In this document: piece after piece, positions 23,988-33,093 of the stretch
Layout: every line of letters starts with the position of its first letter
Numbering within the stretch: position 1 is the stretch's first letter
DNA from: Paracoccaceae bacterium
Lineage (GTDB): Bacteria; Pseudomonadota; Alphaproteobacteria; Rhodobacterales; Rhodobacteraceae
Length of the DNA stretch: 36,892 nt
Direction: 5' to 3'
NCBI GenBank assembly: GCA_018607905.1
Contig: JABBAP010000060.1
Coordinates: 5,046-41,937 of the forward strand
Made by a program: the position numbers and the translations under genes
Notes under the pieces: model-generated
What the model saw: only the letters and a program-made list of their open reading frames with translations
Database searches by the model: none
What the model was told of the DNA's origin: nothing

Positions 23988-26786
23988 CTAATGCGCTTCC
24001 GCCCAGTTCTTCCCTTGTCCCGCGTCCACAATCAACGGCACATCAATTTGCACGGCGGGCATCGCGGCCCCTTCCATCACGCCTTTCACAACCGCAATCG
24101 TTTCCTCAACTGCCGCCTCTGGTACTTCGAACAACAATTCATCATGCACCTGCAACAACATCCGCGCAGGCAAATGCGCGGTCGCCGCTGGCATTCTGAT
24201 CATCGCACGGCGAATAACATCCGCCGCCGTTCCTTGGATCGGCGCATTGATCGCGGCGCGTTTTGAAAACCCGGCGTGCGGACCCTTGGCGTTAATCTCG
24301 GGGGTGTGGATTTTGCGCCCAAACAGCGTTTGCACAAACCCCTGTTCCTTAGCGAACGCCACCGTATCATCCATGTAGCCCCGAATGCCTGGAAAGCGTT
24401 CAAAATACTTATCAATAAACGCCTGCGCGTCCTTGCGGGGAATCCGCAAATTCCGCGCCAGCCCGAACCCTGAAATCCCGTAAATCACGCCAAAGTTAAT
24501 CGCCTTGGCCTGCCTGCGCACATCAGGGGTCATCTCATCCAGCGGCACATCAAACATCTGGCTCGCGGTTAGCGCGTGAATATCAATCCCATCCGCAAAC
24601 GCCTGTTTCAACTCAGGAATATTCGCAATATGCGCCAAAATCCGCAGCTCAATTTGGCTGTAATCGAGCGCAACTAACACATTGCCCTCATCCGCCACAA
24701 ACGCCTCCCGAATTTTGCGTCCCTCTTCGGTGCGGATCGGAATATTCTGCAAATTCGGATCGGTTGAGGCCAACCGCCCCGTGCTCGCCCCCGCAATAGA
24801 ATACGACGTGTGCACCCGCCCCGTATCGGCGTTAATATGGTTCTGCAACGCATCCGTATAGGTCGATTTCAGCTTAGACATCTGTCGCCAATCTAGCACT
24901 TTTCCAGGCAATTCGCTGCCCTCTGCCGCCAAATCTTCCAGCACATCCACACCCGTGGAATACGCACCCGTTTTGCCCTTTTTGCCGCCCTGCAACCCCA
25001 TTTCATCGAACAGGATTTCACCCAACTGCTTGGGCGAACCCACATTAAACGAGCGTCCCGCCAGCGTGTGGATTTCATCTTCCAGCCCAGCCATCTTTTG
25101 CGCAAAATTATTCGACATGCGGGAAAGATGATCGCGGTCCACCTTGATCCCGTGCATTTCCATTGTCGCCAGCACCGGCACCAGCGGTTTCTCCAGCGTT
25201 TCATACACCGTCGTCACTTTGCTGACGTGCAACTTGGGCTTAAACATCTGCCACAATCGCAGCGTGATATCCGCATCCTCGGCGGCATATTTCACTGCCT
25301 CGTCAATCGGCACCATATCAAACGTCTTGGCCGATTTCCCCGTCCCCAGCAGCGTCTTAATGCTGATCGGTTTATGATCTAAATACCGCTCACTTAACGC
25401 GTCCATGCCGTGATTGTGCATCCCACCGTGCAGCGCGTACGACAGCAACATCGTGTCCTCAATCGGCCCAATCTCCACACCCTGCCGGCGCATAATCTTT
25501 AGATCATATTTCATGTTCTGGCCGATTTTCACAATCGCTTCGTCTTCCAAAACAGGTTTCAGCATCGCAATTGCCTCGGCAGCATCCATCTGCCCTTCGG
25601 CCAGCGCCGCACCGCCAAATAAATCGCCTTCGCCGTCTTTATGGGCTAGCGGAATGTAACAGGCCTCGCCCGCTTCCACGCTCAGACAAATCCCCACCAG
25701 ATCAACGACCATTTCATCCAGACCCGTGGTTTCCGTGTCAAACGCAACCCAACCACGCTCGCGAATGCGATCAATCCAAACCTGCAACGCACCCGCGTCG
25801 CGCACGCATTCATATTTCTCTGCATCAAACCCAGCCACCGCAGCCGCCGCCAGTGGCGCCGCGCCCTCTGGCTCCTCAATGACAGGCGCATCCACACCCA
25901 GTTTTGCTGCAATCCGCTGCGTTAACGTGCGAAACTCCATCTCTGCCAAAAACGCCAAACAGATCTCTGGATCGGGGTCTTTCACTTCCATATCGGCGAA
26001 ATCAACACCCTCCAGCGGCGTATCCAACCGCAATGTCACCAAATCGCGGCTCACCCGAATTTGATCCGCATTATCAATCAAGGATTGGCGGCGTTTGGGC
26101 TGTTTAATCTCGCCCGCGCGCTCCAACAACGTATCCAGATCACCATATTCGTTGATCAACAGCGCCGCCGTTTTTATCCCGATCCCAGGCGCACCTGGCA
26201 CGTTATCCACGCTATCCCCCGCCAATGATTGCACATCAATCACGCGATCAGGCTTCACGCCAAACTTCTCTTCAACTTCCTCCACACCGATGCGCTTGTT
26301 CTTCATCGCATCGAGCATTTCGACCCCGCCGCCAACCAGCTGCATCAAATCTTTATCGGACGAAATCACCGTCACCCGCGCACCCGCATCGCGCGCCTGA
26401 ATGGCCAGCGTCGCGATGATGTCATCCGCTTCAAAACCAACCGCTTCGATGCAGGATAAATTAAACGCTCGCGTCGCGTCGCGCGTCAGCGGAAACTGGG
26501 GTACCAAATCTTCGGGCGCAGGCGGGCGGTTCGCTTTATATTCTGGATATAGGTCAGATCGAAACGTCTTGCCCTTGGCATCAAAGATCACCGCACAATG
26601 GGTCGGCGCATCATGGCCTTTGTTATCCTCAACAAATTTATACAGCATGTTGCAAAAACCCGCGACCGCACCGACGGGAAGCCCATCCGACTTACGTGTA
26701 AGGGGTGGTAGCGCATGATACGCGCGAAAAATAAAACCCGAGCCATCTATTAAATGCAGATGGTGCCCTTTACCAATGTTGCTCAC
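23988..26786 (-). CDS. polA: DNA polymerase I
   Basis: This 932-aa enzyme does gap filling and RNA primer removal in replication and repair. It has three domains. The 5'-nuclease (about residues 1-300) shows HLIDGSGFIFRAYHAL and the SSDKDLMQLV and GDSVDNVPGAPGIGIKTA segments. The 3'-5' exonuclease (about 330-530) is intact, with FDTETTG, IGQNMKYDLKIM and YAAEDADI giving the DEDDy residues. The polymerase domain has motif A LDYSQIELRILAH, motif B RRQAKAINFGVIYGISG and motif C LLQVHDELLFEV. Length is typical. It shares a short divergent gap (44 bases) with an exported-protein gene and ends 3 bases from the opposing NlpC/P60-like gene. Confidence 0.97.
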   Translation of the reverse strand: MSNIGKGHHLHLIDGSGFIFRAYHALPPLTRKSDGLPVGAVAGFCNMLYKFVEDNKGHDAPTHCAVIFDAKGKTFRSDLYPEYKANRPPAPEDLVPQFPLTRDATRAFNLSCIEAVGFEADDIIATLAIQARDAGARVTVISSDKDLMQLVGGGVEMLDAMKNKRIGVEEVEEKFGVKPDRVIDVQSLAGDSVDNVPGAPGIGIKTAALLINEYGDLDTLLERAGEIKQPKRRQSLIDNADQIRVSRDLVTLRLDTPLEGVDFADMEVKDPDPEICLAFLAEMEFRTLTQRIAAKLGVDAPVIEEPEGAAPLAAAAVAGFDAEKYECVRDAGALQVWIDRIRERGWVAFDTETTGLDEMVVDLVGICLSVEAGEACYIPLAHKDGEGDLFGGAALAEGQMDAAEAIAMLKPVLEDEAIVKIGQNMKYDLKIMRRQGVEIGPIEDTMLLSYALHGGMHNHGMDALSERYLDHKPISIKTLLGTGKSAKTFDMVPIDEAVKYAAEDADITLRLWQMFKPKLHVSKVTTVYETLEKPLVPVLATMEMHGIKVDRDHLSRMSNNFAQKMAGLEDEIHTLAGRSFNVGSPKQLGEILFDEMGLQGGKKGKTGAYSTGVDVLEDLAAEGSELPGKVLDWRQMSKLKSTYTDALQNHINADTGRVHTSYSIAGASTGRLASTDPNLQNIPIRTEEGRKIREAFVADEGNVLVALDYSQIELRILAHIANIPELKQAFADGIDIHALTASQMFDVPLDEMTPDVRRQAKAINFGVIYGISGFGLARNLRIPRKDAQAFIDKYFERFPGIRGYMDDTVAFAKEQGFVQTLFGRKIHTPEINAKGPHAGFSKRAAINAPIQGTAADVIRRAMIRMPAATAHLPARMLLQVHDELLFEVPEAAVEETIAVVKGVMEGAAMPAVQIDVPLIVDAGQGKNWAEAH

Positions 26787-26830
26787 GTGCCTACCTCTAA
26801 GAAGAACCCAATTTGTCAGGTCCAGCCTAA

Positions 26831-27340
26831 ATGAACGCCAAAGCCTTTGCGATAGCCATTTTATGTTTCACCGCCCCGTTTGGGGCAACGGCGCAAGAAA
26901 CCTGCAATCTTGCGCCCGACAACCCCGAAAACTGCGCCCGCTTTGTCGGTTGCTTTAACGAGGGCGAAACTGTGATCTCAGGCACATCACGCGGCTGGGA
27001 AACGGGCACACTTTACGGTGAAACCCCCGAAGGTCTGACGTGTTCAGGCACATGGGAATTTGACGGCTTTGTCGAAAAAGGCGAAGGCAAGATCACCTGT
27101 AGCGATGGCGACAGCGTTGACATCAACTTCTTCACGCGCGGTGACACCACCCAAGCCATAACAGGGGTCGCGATAACCGAACAAGGCAAACGACTGCGAC
27201 TTTGGGCCAGCCCCGACTTACCCGCATTTTTCAAAGAACAATTCCCAGACGCCGCGCATTCCGGATATCAATGCGGCGACGCATGGATGCCGATGCCCAA
27301 GATTTTCCCCGAAGCGCCAGCCGCCGTGCCCGCTGATTAG
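26831..27340 (+). CDS. Small exported protein of unknown function
   Basis: This 169-aa product has a signal peptide (hydrophobic about residues 5-18, ATA-Q cleavage near 21/22). The mature part is glycine- and acid-rich with cysteines at about residues 25, 35, 41, 70, 89 and 148, which could form disulfides. Segments such as GWETGTLYGETPEGLTCSGTWEF have a repeated beta-strand feel similar to MORN-like strands, but I see no regular repeat. No lipobox is present, so it is probably periplasmic or secreted. It is divergent from polA and has no close partner. Function unknown. Confidence 0.8.
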   Translation: MNAKAFAIAILCFTAPFGATAQETCNLAPDNPENCARFVGCFNEGETVISGTSRGWETGTLYGETPEGLTCSGTWEFDGFVEKGEGKITCSDGDSVDINFFTRGDTTQAITGVAITEQGKRLRLWASPDLPAFFKEQFPDAAHSGYQCGDAWMPMPKIFPEAPAAVPAD

Positions 27341-27363
27341 ACCTGCCTGCTGATTAAATGGGC

Positions 27364-27540
27364 TTAATGCCCCGCGTCGGCACCGTCTTTGACCACAAAC
27401 TTGCAATCGCAATACGGGCATTCCACCCAACCGTGTTCCGTAGGAATTTGCAGCCAAACACGCGGGTGCCCGCCCTCGCCGCCATCACAGGCCACACGGT
27501 AGCTGTCTACTTCTTTGGTCTCTGGTGCGTCCGTGCTCAT
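27364..27540 (-). CDS. zf-CHCC zinc-finger domain protein
   Basis: This 58-aa protein has Cys18, His25, Cys41 and Cys44 arranged as in the zf-CHCC family ([15 protein letters not shown], then [15 protein letters not shown]), the domain related to the NDUFS6 subunit of mitochondrial complex I. In alphaproteobacteria this small protein may be an accessory of NADH dehydrogenase; that link is family knowledge and is not shown here. The ATG at 27540 has GGAG 8 bases upstream; a TTG two codons earlier is less likely. It follows the HIT gene on the same strand after 77 bases. Confidence 0.87.
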   Translation of the reverse strand: MSTDAPETKEVDSYRVACDGGEGGHPRVWLQIPTEHGWVECPYCDCKFVVKDGADAGH

Positions 27541-27617
27541 ATCCAAAACTCCGATGAATGGCGTTGTGTCTTATTTTCAGGAAAGCGGCGTATTTGCAAG
27601 ACTGATCCGCGCAACAT

Positions 27618-27995
27618 TTAACTGCGCTCCACCATCCGCCCTGTCGATGCACCACCCAAGATATGCACATGCAGATGGGGAACCTCTTGCACCCCGTGCT
27701 CGCCAGAATTTGAAATCATCCGATACCCGTCACCGCCATCAGGGCTCACGCCCAGCGCATCGCAAACTTTGCCGATAGTGCGGGTGAAATCCAAAACCTC
27801 TGCGTCCGAAGCGCTTGCCGCGAAATGGTCGAAATTCACATACGCCCCTTTCGGGATCACCAAAACATGTTCGGGCCGCGCAGGCTGAATATCGCGAAAC
27901 GCCAAACAATGATCGGTTTCCATCACAGTTGTATTCGGAATTTCCCCGCGCAAAATTTTGGCAAAGATATTTTGATCATCATACTCATAGGCCAT
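27618..27995 (-). CDS. HIT family hydrolase
   Basis: This 125-aa protein is of the HINT branch of the histidine-triad hydrolases, which hydrolyse nucleotide phosphoramidates or related nucleotide bonds. The catalytic triad motif His107-x-His109-x-His111 is seen as HLHVHIL near the C-terminus, preceded by SGEHGVQEVP. The N-terminal part has DDQNIFAKILRGEIP and the F-R-D-I-Q-P-A-R-P-E-H-V-L-V-I-P strand pair of this family. It starts 11 bases after the stop of the glycosyltransferase gene and may be read through from it. Confidence 0.93.
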   Translation of the reverse strand: MAYEYDDQNIFAKILRGEIPNTTVMETDHCLAFRDIQPARPEHVLVIPKGAYVNFDHFAASASDAEVLDFTRTIGKVCDALGVSPDGGDGYRMISNSGEHGVQEVPHLHVHILGGASTGRMVERS

Positions 27996-28006
27996 CTGCC
28001 AAATCC

Positions 28007-29581
28007 TTAATCTGCAAACAAGAAAGGCGTATGCGCAATTTCGCGGGCCTTATCTTCGGTGACATCCATAAACGCAGAAATCTGCATCGTGTTTTCTTCG
28101 GGTTCATTGCGATCCGAGATGGAATAGAAATTCGGATAATTCCGATCCCGTACCGCGTTGCTCTCATAGGCGAAATCCATGCGGATCGTCGGCACGATGC
28201 GTTTGATCGTGTCCTCCGAACTAGTTGGCCCCGCCAGCCCCGTTCGTATCGCATGACCGCGCAAATACTCGTCGTCAAAACTACAGGCCAACTCCAACAT
28301 CCGCGTGGTGCAGCGATCCGAATAGAAATCCTCTAACAACTCCACATTTGCCGGGTCCGCACAGATCATCAGACGATCCGTGAAAGATCGCTCAAACAAC
28401 AACCGCATCACCGCGCGTCTATGGCGCGCGCGTTTTTCCAATGTGCGCTCAATGCCGCCCATATCGGGCATCGCCGTGTCTTGTTCATCAAACAAATAGG
28501 CATAGCTGCGAATGCCCGTGGCCTGTTCGGCTGCATGCACCAGTCGTTTAGCCACATGCCACTTTTTACACACCACAATCAGCAATTCGCGTTCCCGCCC
28601 AATCGTGCTTTCCCGCTCCCAGAACCGCGTTGCAAACCGCCGCCCTTCGCGCCCCCGCGTTGTTAGGAACTTGTGCAAAACGCGCCCTTCGTTGGTCAGG
28701 TTCAGCTCCACATCGCCGCCAGAATACAGCCGCCCCAGTTTGTCCTTCAGATCATGCGCCTCAGCCGAGATTTTGCGCGCAAACAGGCTGTCTTGGGACA
28801 ACAGGAAATCATATTGATCGTTAAAGAATGTCACCGGCATCCCGTAATCCGAAAACATCAGGAACGTCAGCGTGCGGTTTACGATTTCTTCTTTTGGCAC
28901 CAAATGCAGCACGACGGTCTGGAAAAATGTCTCATCAGGGATCCACGTGGTTTTGAAAAACTTGATCACATCTTTGCGCTCTTGCACAAATTTCAAAACC
29001 GCCTCGACCGTGCGACGGCGCAAACACCACCACTGTGACCCGATCTTCATGCTCAACCCTTTGGGCACTTCGCGTTTTAGCCCCAGCGTTTTTTGCAGTT
29101 TGTAAGTGTTGTAAAACAGTGCTTTGTTTTCGCGTTCGTTGAAAAAATGTCGGTAATGCAACCGATCCTCTTTCATCCCCGTCTTGATCCAATCACTTTC
29201 GAAAAAGTCATTGCATTCAATGAAATCGACGTCGTTTTCATCCAGAAAACGGTGGGTATAAGACGCGGGCTTAATTGCCATGCAATCGCCTGACACCATG
29301 TAAAAATGGGTCGCATCGGGAAACGCATCGTTTGCTGCTTTCATCGCATTCAGCGACCCTTGCACCAACGACCATTCGCCCCACCCACAACTAACACGTT
29401 TGGCAAAAACAACATTCGGATTATCCCCGAGCGCCGTGGTGATCTGCGCATAGGCCGCGCTGTCAGCACTCGCATCAAAGTGGATCGCGATACAATCGCC
29501 CACAGATGTCAGGCCCTCGGCCTGTTGAATGATCGCTTCAGGGTCTTTGTGACACAAAAGAATATAGGCAATTTTTGCCAT
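28007..29581 (-). CDS. Core-2/I-branching-type glycosyltransferase with DUF5927/DUF5928
   Basis: This 524-aa protein starts with a Branch-type glycosyltransferase domain (about residues 1-260): MAKIAYILLCHKDPEAI, then the ASADSAAYAQI region, RVSCGWGEWSLVQGSLNAM, FYMVSGDCMAI and the KIGSQWWCLRRRTVEAV stretch. Enzymes of this fold add beta-1,6-N-acetylglucosamine or xylose to a glycan. The rest (about 270-524) looks like the DUF5927/DUF5928 region common in Rhodobacteraceae copies, with RERELLIVVCKKWHVAKRL and MLELACSFDDEYLRGHAIRTG. No TM segment or signal peptide is present, so it acts in the cytoplasm, possibly at the membrane. It is divergent from a sulfotransferase gene across 156 bases, suggesting that a glycan is built and then sulfated. 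Confidence 0.87.
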   Translation of the reverse strand: MAKIAYILLCHKDPEAIIQQAEGLTSVGDCIAIHFDASADSAAYAQITTALGDNPNVVFAKRVSCGWGEWSLVQGSLNAMKAANDAFPDATHFYMVSGDCMAIKPASYTHRFLDENDVDFIECNDFFESDWIKTGMKEDRLHYRHFFNERENKALFYNTYKLQKTLGLKREVPKGLSMKIGSQWWCLRRRTVEAVLKFVQERKDVIKFFKTTWIPDETFFQTVVLHLVPKEEIVNRTLTFLMFSDYGMPVTFFNDQYDFLLSQDSLFARKISAEAHDLKDKLGRLYSGGDVELNLTNEGRVLHKFLTTRGREGRRFATRFWERESTIGRERELLIVVCKKWHVAKRLVHAAEQATGIRSYAYLFDEQDTAMPDMGGIERTLEKRARHRRAVMRLLFERSFTDRLMICADPANVELLEDFYSDRCTTRMLELACSFDDEYLRGHAIRTGLAGPTSSEDTIKRIVPTIRMDFAYESNAVRDRNYPNFYSISDRNEPEENTMQISAFMDVTEDKAREIAHTPFLFAD

Positions 29582-29623
29582 TGGTGCTGCCGCCCGCTTT
29601 TTGTACTGCTACCTCGTTACCCG

Positions 29624-29686
29624 TCTATCTTTAAAAATTGCCCCAATAAACACTTTTTCTTGGCAATCTGTTGTCTAAAAGGTAGA
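29624..29686. promoter_or_regulatory. Composite dyad in the divergent glycosyltransferase/sulfotransferase promoter region
   Basis: Inner arms ATTGCC (29637-29642) and GGCAAT (29662-29667) are nested inside imperfect outer arms TCTATCTTT (29624-29632) and AAAGGTAGA (29678-29686; one G-T mismatch). The element is midway between two divergent starts and could bind a shared regulator or form a leader hairpin. Confidence 0.4.
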
Positions 29687-29737
29687 TCATACGAACAGAC
29701 CAAAGCGCAAAAGCGCGGCAAAGCAGGAGTAGAGAGT

Positions 29738-30544
29738 ATGGGCTTACCAGGAACCTGGATGACCGAAAGCGAAAGCATGGCGTACCGCGTTGTGCCCAAA
29801 TGTGCGTGTTCGACCATCGGGCAAATCATGTTCTACTCCGATCATGGCCGCTTTTTTGATGGCGATATCCACGACAGCACCGAAGGGTTGCACAAGTGGT
29901 CTCAGGAACATTCCCAAGGCCCGATCACGGATCGTGTCACGGCCCAAGACACCTATACATTCACCTGCGTGCGCAATCCCTACACTCGTATCTTGTCGTC
30001 CTTTTTTGATAAAATTTGCGGCATTCAGCGCAACGGTAAACGCTATCGCGGCAACCTTGTACCAAACATTATCCGCAAATATGGCGTAGAAGTTGAGGGC
30101 GATTTCGATCAAATCCAATCCTTCCGCCGCTTCCTTTTGTTTGCGCGCGACACCATCAAATACCGCCGCCCGATGGACCCAGATATCCACTGGTCCGCGA
30201 TGGCAGGTCACGCGTCCACGCTGGTGATTAATGGTGGTAAATACGATAAAATTATCACAACCGAGAATTTCAAAGAGGGCATGAAAGACGTTTTGAAAAA
30301 CATCGAGGTCAAACACGACGTCGATGTCGACAACATGCCCCGCTTTAACGAATCCGAAGGCCACGGCCCAAAACGCGCCCACCCAGTGGAGGATTACTTC
30401 GACGATCTGTCCATGCACATGGTCTATGAAATCTACAAACGCGATTTCAACCTGTTCAAATACGACGCAACAGACCCCAGCCGCAAAGAAGCGCTAAGCG
30501 AGCCCGACATGGAAGAAATCTACGCTAAATTGGGCGATAATTAG
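29738..30544 (+). CDS. Sulfotransferase family 2 protein
   Basis: This 268-aa protein has the PAPS-binding blocks of the carbohydrate sulfotransferase (Sulfotransfer_2) family. The 5'-phosphosulfate loop is VVPKCACSTIG (about residues 18-28), with the P-K-C-x-C-S-T pattern of this branch. The 3'-phosphate strand-helix is TCVRNPYTRILSSF (about 75-88). It transfers sulfate from PAPS to a sugar hydroxyl; the acceptor is unknown. The start at 29738 is chosen for AGGAG 8 bases upstream; the longer frame from 29306 runs over the glycosyltransferase gene on the other strand. It is followed by a clear bidirectional terminator. Confidence 0.9.
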   Translation: MGLPGTWMTESESMAYRVVPKCACSTIGQIMFYSDHGRFFDGDIHDSTEGLHKWSQEHSQGPITDRVTAQDTYTFTCVRNPYTRILSSFFDKICGIQRNGKRYRGNLVPNIIRKYGVEVEGDFDQIQSFRRFLLFARDTIKYRRPMDPDIHWSAMAGHASTLVINGGKYDKIITTENFKEGMKDVLKNIEVKHDVDVDNMPRFNESEGHGPKRAHPVEDYFDDLSMHMVYEIYKRDFNLFKYDATDPSRKEALSEPDMEEIYAKLGDN

Positions 30545-30569
30545 GGCTAGTTAATCTTCGAGAAAATAC

Positions 30570-30597
30570 AAAAGCCGCGCTTATCAGTGCGGCTTTT
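30570..30597. terminator. Bidirectional rho-independent terminator
   Basis: AAAAGCCGC (30570-30578) and GCGGCTTTT (30589-30597) form a 9-bp stem with a 10-nt loop, followed by TCTTTG on the plus strand. On the minus strand the same stem ends in a T-rich run. It lies between the converging stops of the two sulfotransferases (30544 and 30614). Confidence 0.85.
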
Positions 30598-30613
30598 TCT
30601 TTGCTTGCGTCGC

Positions 30614-31258
30614 CTAAAACCCATACCCAAACCGCGCCACGTCATCGGCGAACAGTTCGCCCACCAACGTGCGATCCCCGTCCGAATAATACCCCTGATA
30701 CGCCCCGCGATCCGACCTGTTTTCATGTGGAACCAACCCCAACCGAACACCAATCGCATCTTCCAGAATTTCCACATCCTGCGCCAAATGCTCCAACCGA
30801 ATGTACAAATTACACCGATCAACGCCCGTTTGATCACTCACGTACCGCGCCGCGCCATCATTCGCCATCATCGCTTGCGTTAAGCCGTCATTCAGAAACG
30901 GTGAAAACCCCACGCTTTTCGCAAGCGCCACATGGGGATGATCGAACGTCTGATCCTTCAGCCAGTGATAATAACTCACCATCCGATCCCAAGGATTGCG
31001 CACCAACGTAAAGACGAAATAGTTCTCCATCTGCGCCTGATCGACCAATCCATAGACATCCGCCAGCTTTGAATGTTTCCACAACCGCCCCGAGGTTTGC
31101 ACATCCTTCAACCGCTTGCGCCGCTGCTTGGCCTTGGGCGTATCGCCCACCAGCACATCATCCTTCATCGCCTTGCCTTCCAACGCGAGCGCCAGCGACG
31201 TCCCTCCAGTTTTAGGGATATGCACGAAAATATACTTGCGACCGAGGGAAATAATCAT
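30614..31258 (-). CDS. Sulfotransferase family 2 protein (second copy)
   Basis: This 214-aa protein has the classic PAPS motif FVHIPKTGGTSLA (about residues 11-23) and the 3'-phosphate motif LVRNPWDRMVSYYHWL (about 86-101). It is a Sulfotransfer_2 family member but differs in both motifs from the neighbouring copy at 29738, so it is not a recent duplicate. It is cytoplasmic by appearance. The acceptor is unknown. It follows a DMT exporter gene on the same strand by 8 bases and is likely in one transcript with it. Confidence 0.88.
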   Translation of the reverse strand: MIISLGRKYIFVHIPKTGGTSLALALEGKAMKDDVLVGDTPKAKQRRKRLKDVQTSGRLWKHSKLADVYGLVDQAQMENYFVFTLVRNPWDRMVSYYHWLKDQTFDHPHVALAKSVGFSPFLNDGLTQAMMANDGAARYVSDQTGVDRCNLYIRLEHLAQDVEILEDAIGVRLGLVPHENRSDRGAYQGYYSDGDRTLVGELFADDVARFGYGF

Positions 31259-31266
31259 GCCTAAAC

Positions 31267-32166
31267 CTAGGCCTCTGCACTGCGCAGCGCAATCACAGCG
31301 CCCGACACAATGATCATCGCAATCCCGATCATGCTCAAAACACCCAGACTATCGCCAAACAAAACAAAGGCCCAAAAGCTCGCAAATATCAGGAAACTAT
31401 ATTCAAAAATCGAAATGTAACTGGTGTCCCCCACCTGATACGCCCGCGTCAGCATCGACACGGCGATCATCGAAAACACCGCCTGAACGATGGTCCATTT
31501 CCAAAACACCGCAGTTGGTTCAACCCAGCCCGTGCCAACAAAACTAACGCCATCGCCTAGTCCAGCGGCCATAAGACCCAGCCCAATTGCACCCAAAACC
31601 CCAAGCGCGAAAAAGAACCAAAACAGCAGCGTCACAGTGTCTTCGCCCACGCATAAATACCGCGTGCTCAGCGCCGTTAACGCCCATGTCACGCCGGCCA
31701 GCATCGGCAACACCGCAATCACCTGCAACGCGCTGAAATCCAGTTGCAGCACCATCAAAACGCCCGCAAACCCGACAACCGCCGCCACAATGCGCCAAAT
31801 GCCAATCCGCTGGCCGAAAAACAAAACCGAAAACAGCAGCACGAACAATGGCGCGGTGAACAGGCCTGCACCGACTTGTGCAATCGGCAAAACAGCCAAC
31901 GCGCCGAAATACACGCCCATTGAAATCGCACCACACACAGATCGCACCGCAACACCGCGCCAATTGCGCGGCTTGATCCGCCACCCAAACATCATCGCCA
32001 ACGGGATCAACGCCCCACACACCATGCAGGAACGCAGAAAATGGAACTGCCAAAGCCCCGCCTCGCCCGCGATGATTTTGACGTAATTGTCGACCAACCC
32101 AATGATCGCCATACACCCCACCATCAACATCGCCCCTTGGGGCGTGTTCGTCTGCACCGTTGTCAT
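31267..32166 (-). CDS. EamA/DMT family transporter (second)
   Basis: This 299-aa membrane protein has about ten TM helices in two EamA repeats, for example AMLMVGCMAIIGLVDNYVKI at the start and MIGIAMIIVSGAVIALRSAE at the end. A conserved helix pair shows FLRSCMVCGALIPLAM and TYISIFEYSFLIFASFWAFVL, as in the RhaT/EamA exporters. The ATG at 32166 is preferred to the TTG/GTG-type start at 32205 because the latter adds a non-hydrophobic tail. The substrate is unknown. It is followed by the second sulfotransferase gene on the same strand and is divergent from the MBL-fold gene, with about 60 bases between the starts. Confidence 0.88.
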   Translation of the reverse strand: MTTVQTNTPQGAMLMVGCMAIIGLVDNYVKIIAGEAGLWQFHFLRSCMVCGALIPLAMMFGWRIKPRNWRGVAVRSVCGAISMGVYFGALAVLPIAQVGAGLFTAPLFVLLFSVLFFGQRIGIWRIVAAVVGFAGVLMVLQLDFSALQVIAVLPMLAGVTWALTALSTRYLCVGEDTVTLLFWFFFALGVLGAIGLGLMAAGLGDGVSFVGTGWVEPTAVFWKWTIVQAVFSMIAVSMLTRAYQVGDTSYISIFEYSFLIFASFWAFVLFGDSLGVLSMIGIAMIIVSGAVIALRSAEA

Positions 32167-32227
32167 CTGGAAATTCCCAACTAAACTCACGGCATCTACC
32201 CACAACCGCTCACGTCAGGCAACACCC

Positions 32228-33091
32228 ATGCGCCCACAAACCTTTGGTGACGTCACCATCCACCGCATACTCGAAATCGAAGGGCCGTTCACACGCCCCG
32301 ATGCCGTGTTCCCAAACGCTACACCAAAGGCGCTTGAACCTGATATGCACTGGCTGATCAACCACGCCATCTGTGCGGACACGGGCAAACTGATCCTGCC
32401 GATCCAGTCCTACGTCGTGCAAACGCCAGACCACACCATCCTGATCGACACTTGCGTCGGCTGCGGGAAAACCGACGATTTCCCCGATTGGAACAACCGC
32501 GATGACGACACATGGTTGCGCAACTTGCGCGCCGCAGGTTTTGCAGTTGAAGACATCGATTTCGTTTTCTGCACCCACCTGCATTCCGATCACACAGGCT
32601 GGAACACGCGCCTGCTTGATGGGCGTTGGGTTCCCACTTTCCCAAACGCGAAATACATCCTTTCACGGGTCGAGGTCGCCAACGCCGAGGCAAAAGGATC
32701 GAACACCTACAAACAAAACGTCGCTCCCATCCTTGAGGCTGGCCAAGCCCAACTCGTAGAAACCGACTTCGCCCTAAACGATATGATCCACCTCTCCCCC
32801 ACGCCTGGTCACACAGCAGGCCACGTTTGCGTCCACATTCATTCAAACGGCCACCACGGTGTGATGATCGGCGATGCCATGCACAGCCCGATCCAGCTTG
32901 CCCACCCCGATTGGTCAATGATCTTTGACGACGACATGGAACTGGCCGCAAAAACTCGCCAATCCCTGCTCGACTCTCTGTGCGAAACCAAAACCATGGT
33001 CTTCACCGCACACCTGCCATCCCCCTCCGCAGGCCGCGTCACCGCACACCCCGACCGCCCGTTTGATTTCAAATACGTTGAAAAGGATTAA
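32228..33091 (+). CDS. Metallo-beta-lactamase fold hydrolase
   Basis: This 287-aa protein has the metal-binding motif His117-x-His119-x-Asp121-His122 in THLHSDHTGW, a later metal-binding His in TPGHTAGHVCVHIH and an Asp in VMIGDAMHSP. A final His lies in FTAHLPSPSAGRV. It is a hydrolase of the lactonase/AHL-degrading or glyoxalase-like part of the superfamily; the substrate cannot be told. Start at 32228 is preceded by AGG at a short distance; frames upstream run into the exporter gene on the other strand. The following sulfotransferase starts 2 bases after its stop, so MBL, sulfotransferase and RidA form one tight operon. Confidence 0.9.
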   Translation: MRPQTFGDVTIHRILEIEGPFTRPDAVFPNATPKALEPDMHWLINHAICADTGKLILPIQSYVVQTPDHTILIDTCVGCGKTDDFPDWNNRDDDTWLRNLRAAGFAVEDIDFVFCTHLHSDHTGWNTRLLDGRWVPTFPNAKYILSRVEVANAEAKGSNTYKQNVAPILEAGQAQLVETDFALNDMIHLSPTPGHTAGHVCVHIHSNGHHGVMIGDAMHSPIQLAHPDWSMIFDDDMELAAKTRQSLLDSLCETKTMVFTAHLPSPSAGRVTAHPDRPFDFKYVEKD

Positions 33092-33093
33092 CC

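Noticed and set aside
30570-30597. An att site or IS end
   Set aside because: The symmetric stem with flanking A and T runs is fully explained by a bidirectional terminator; there is no second copy or target duplication.
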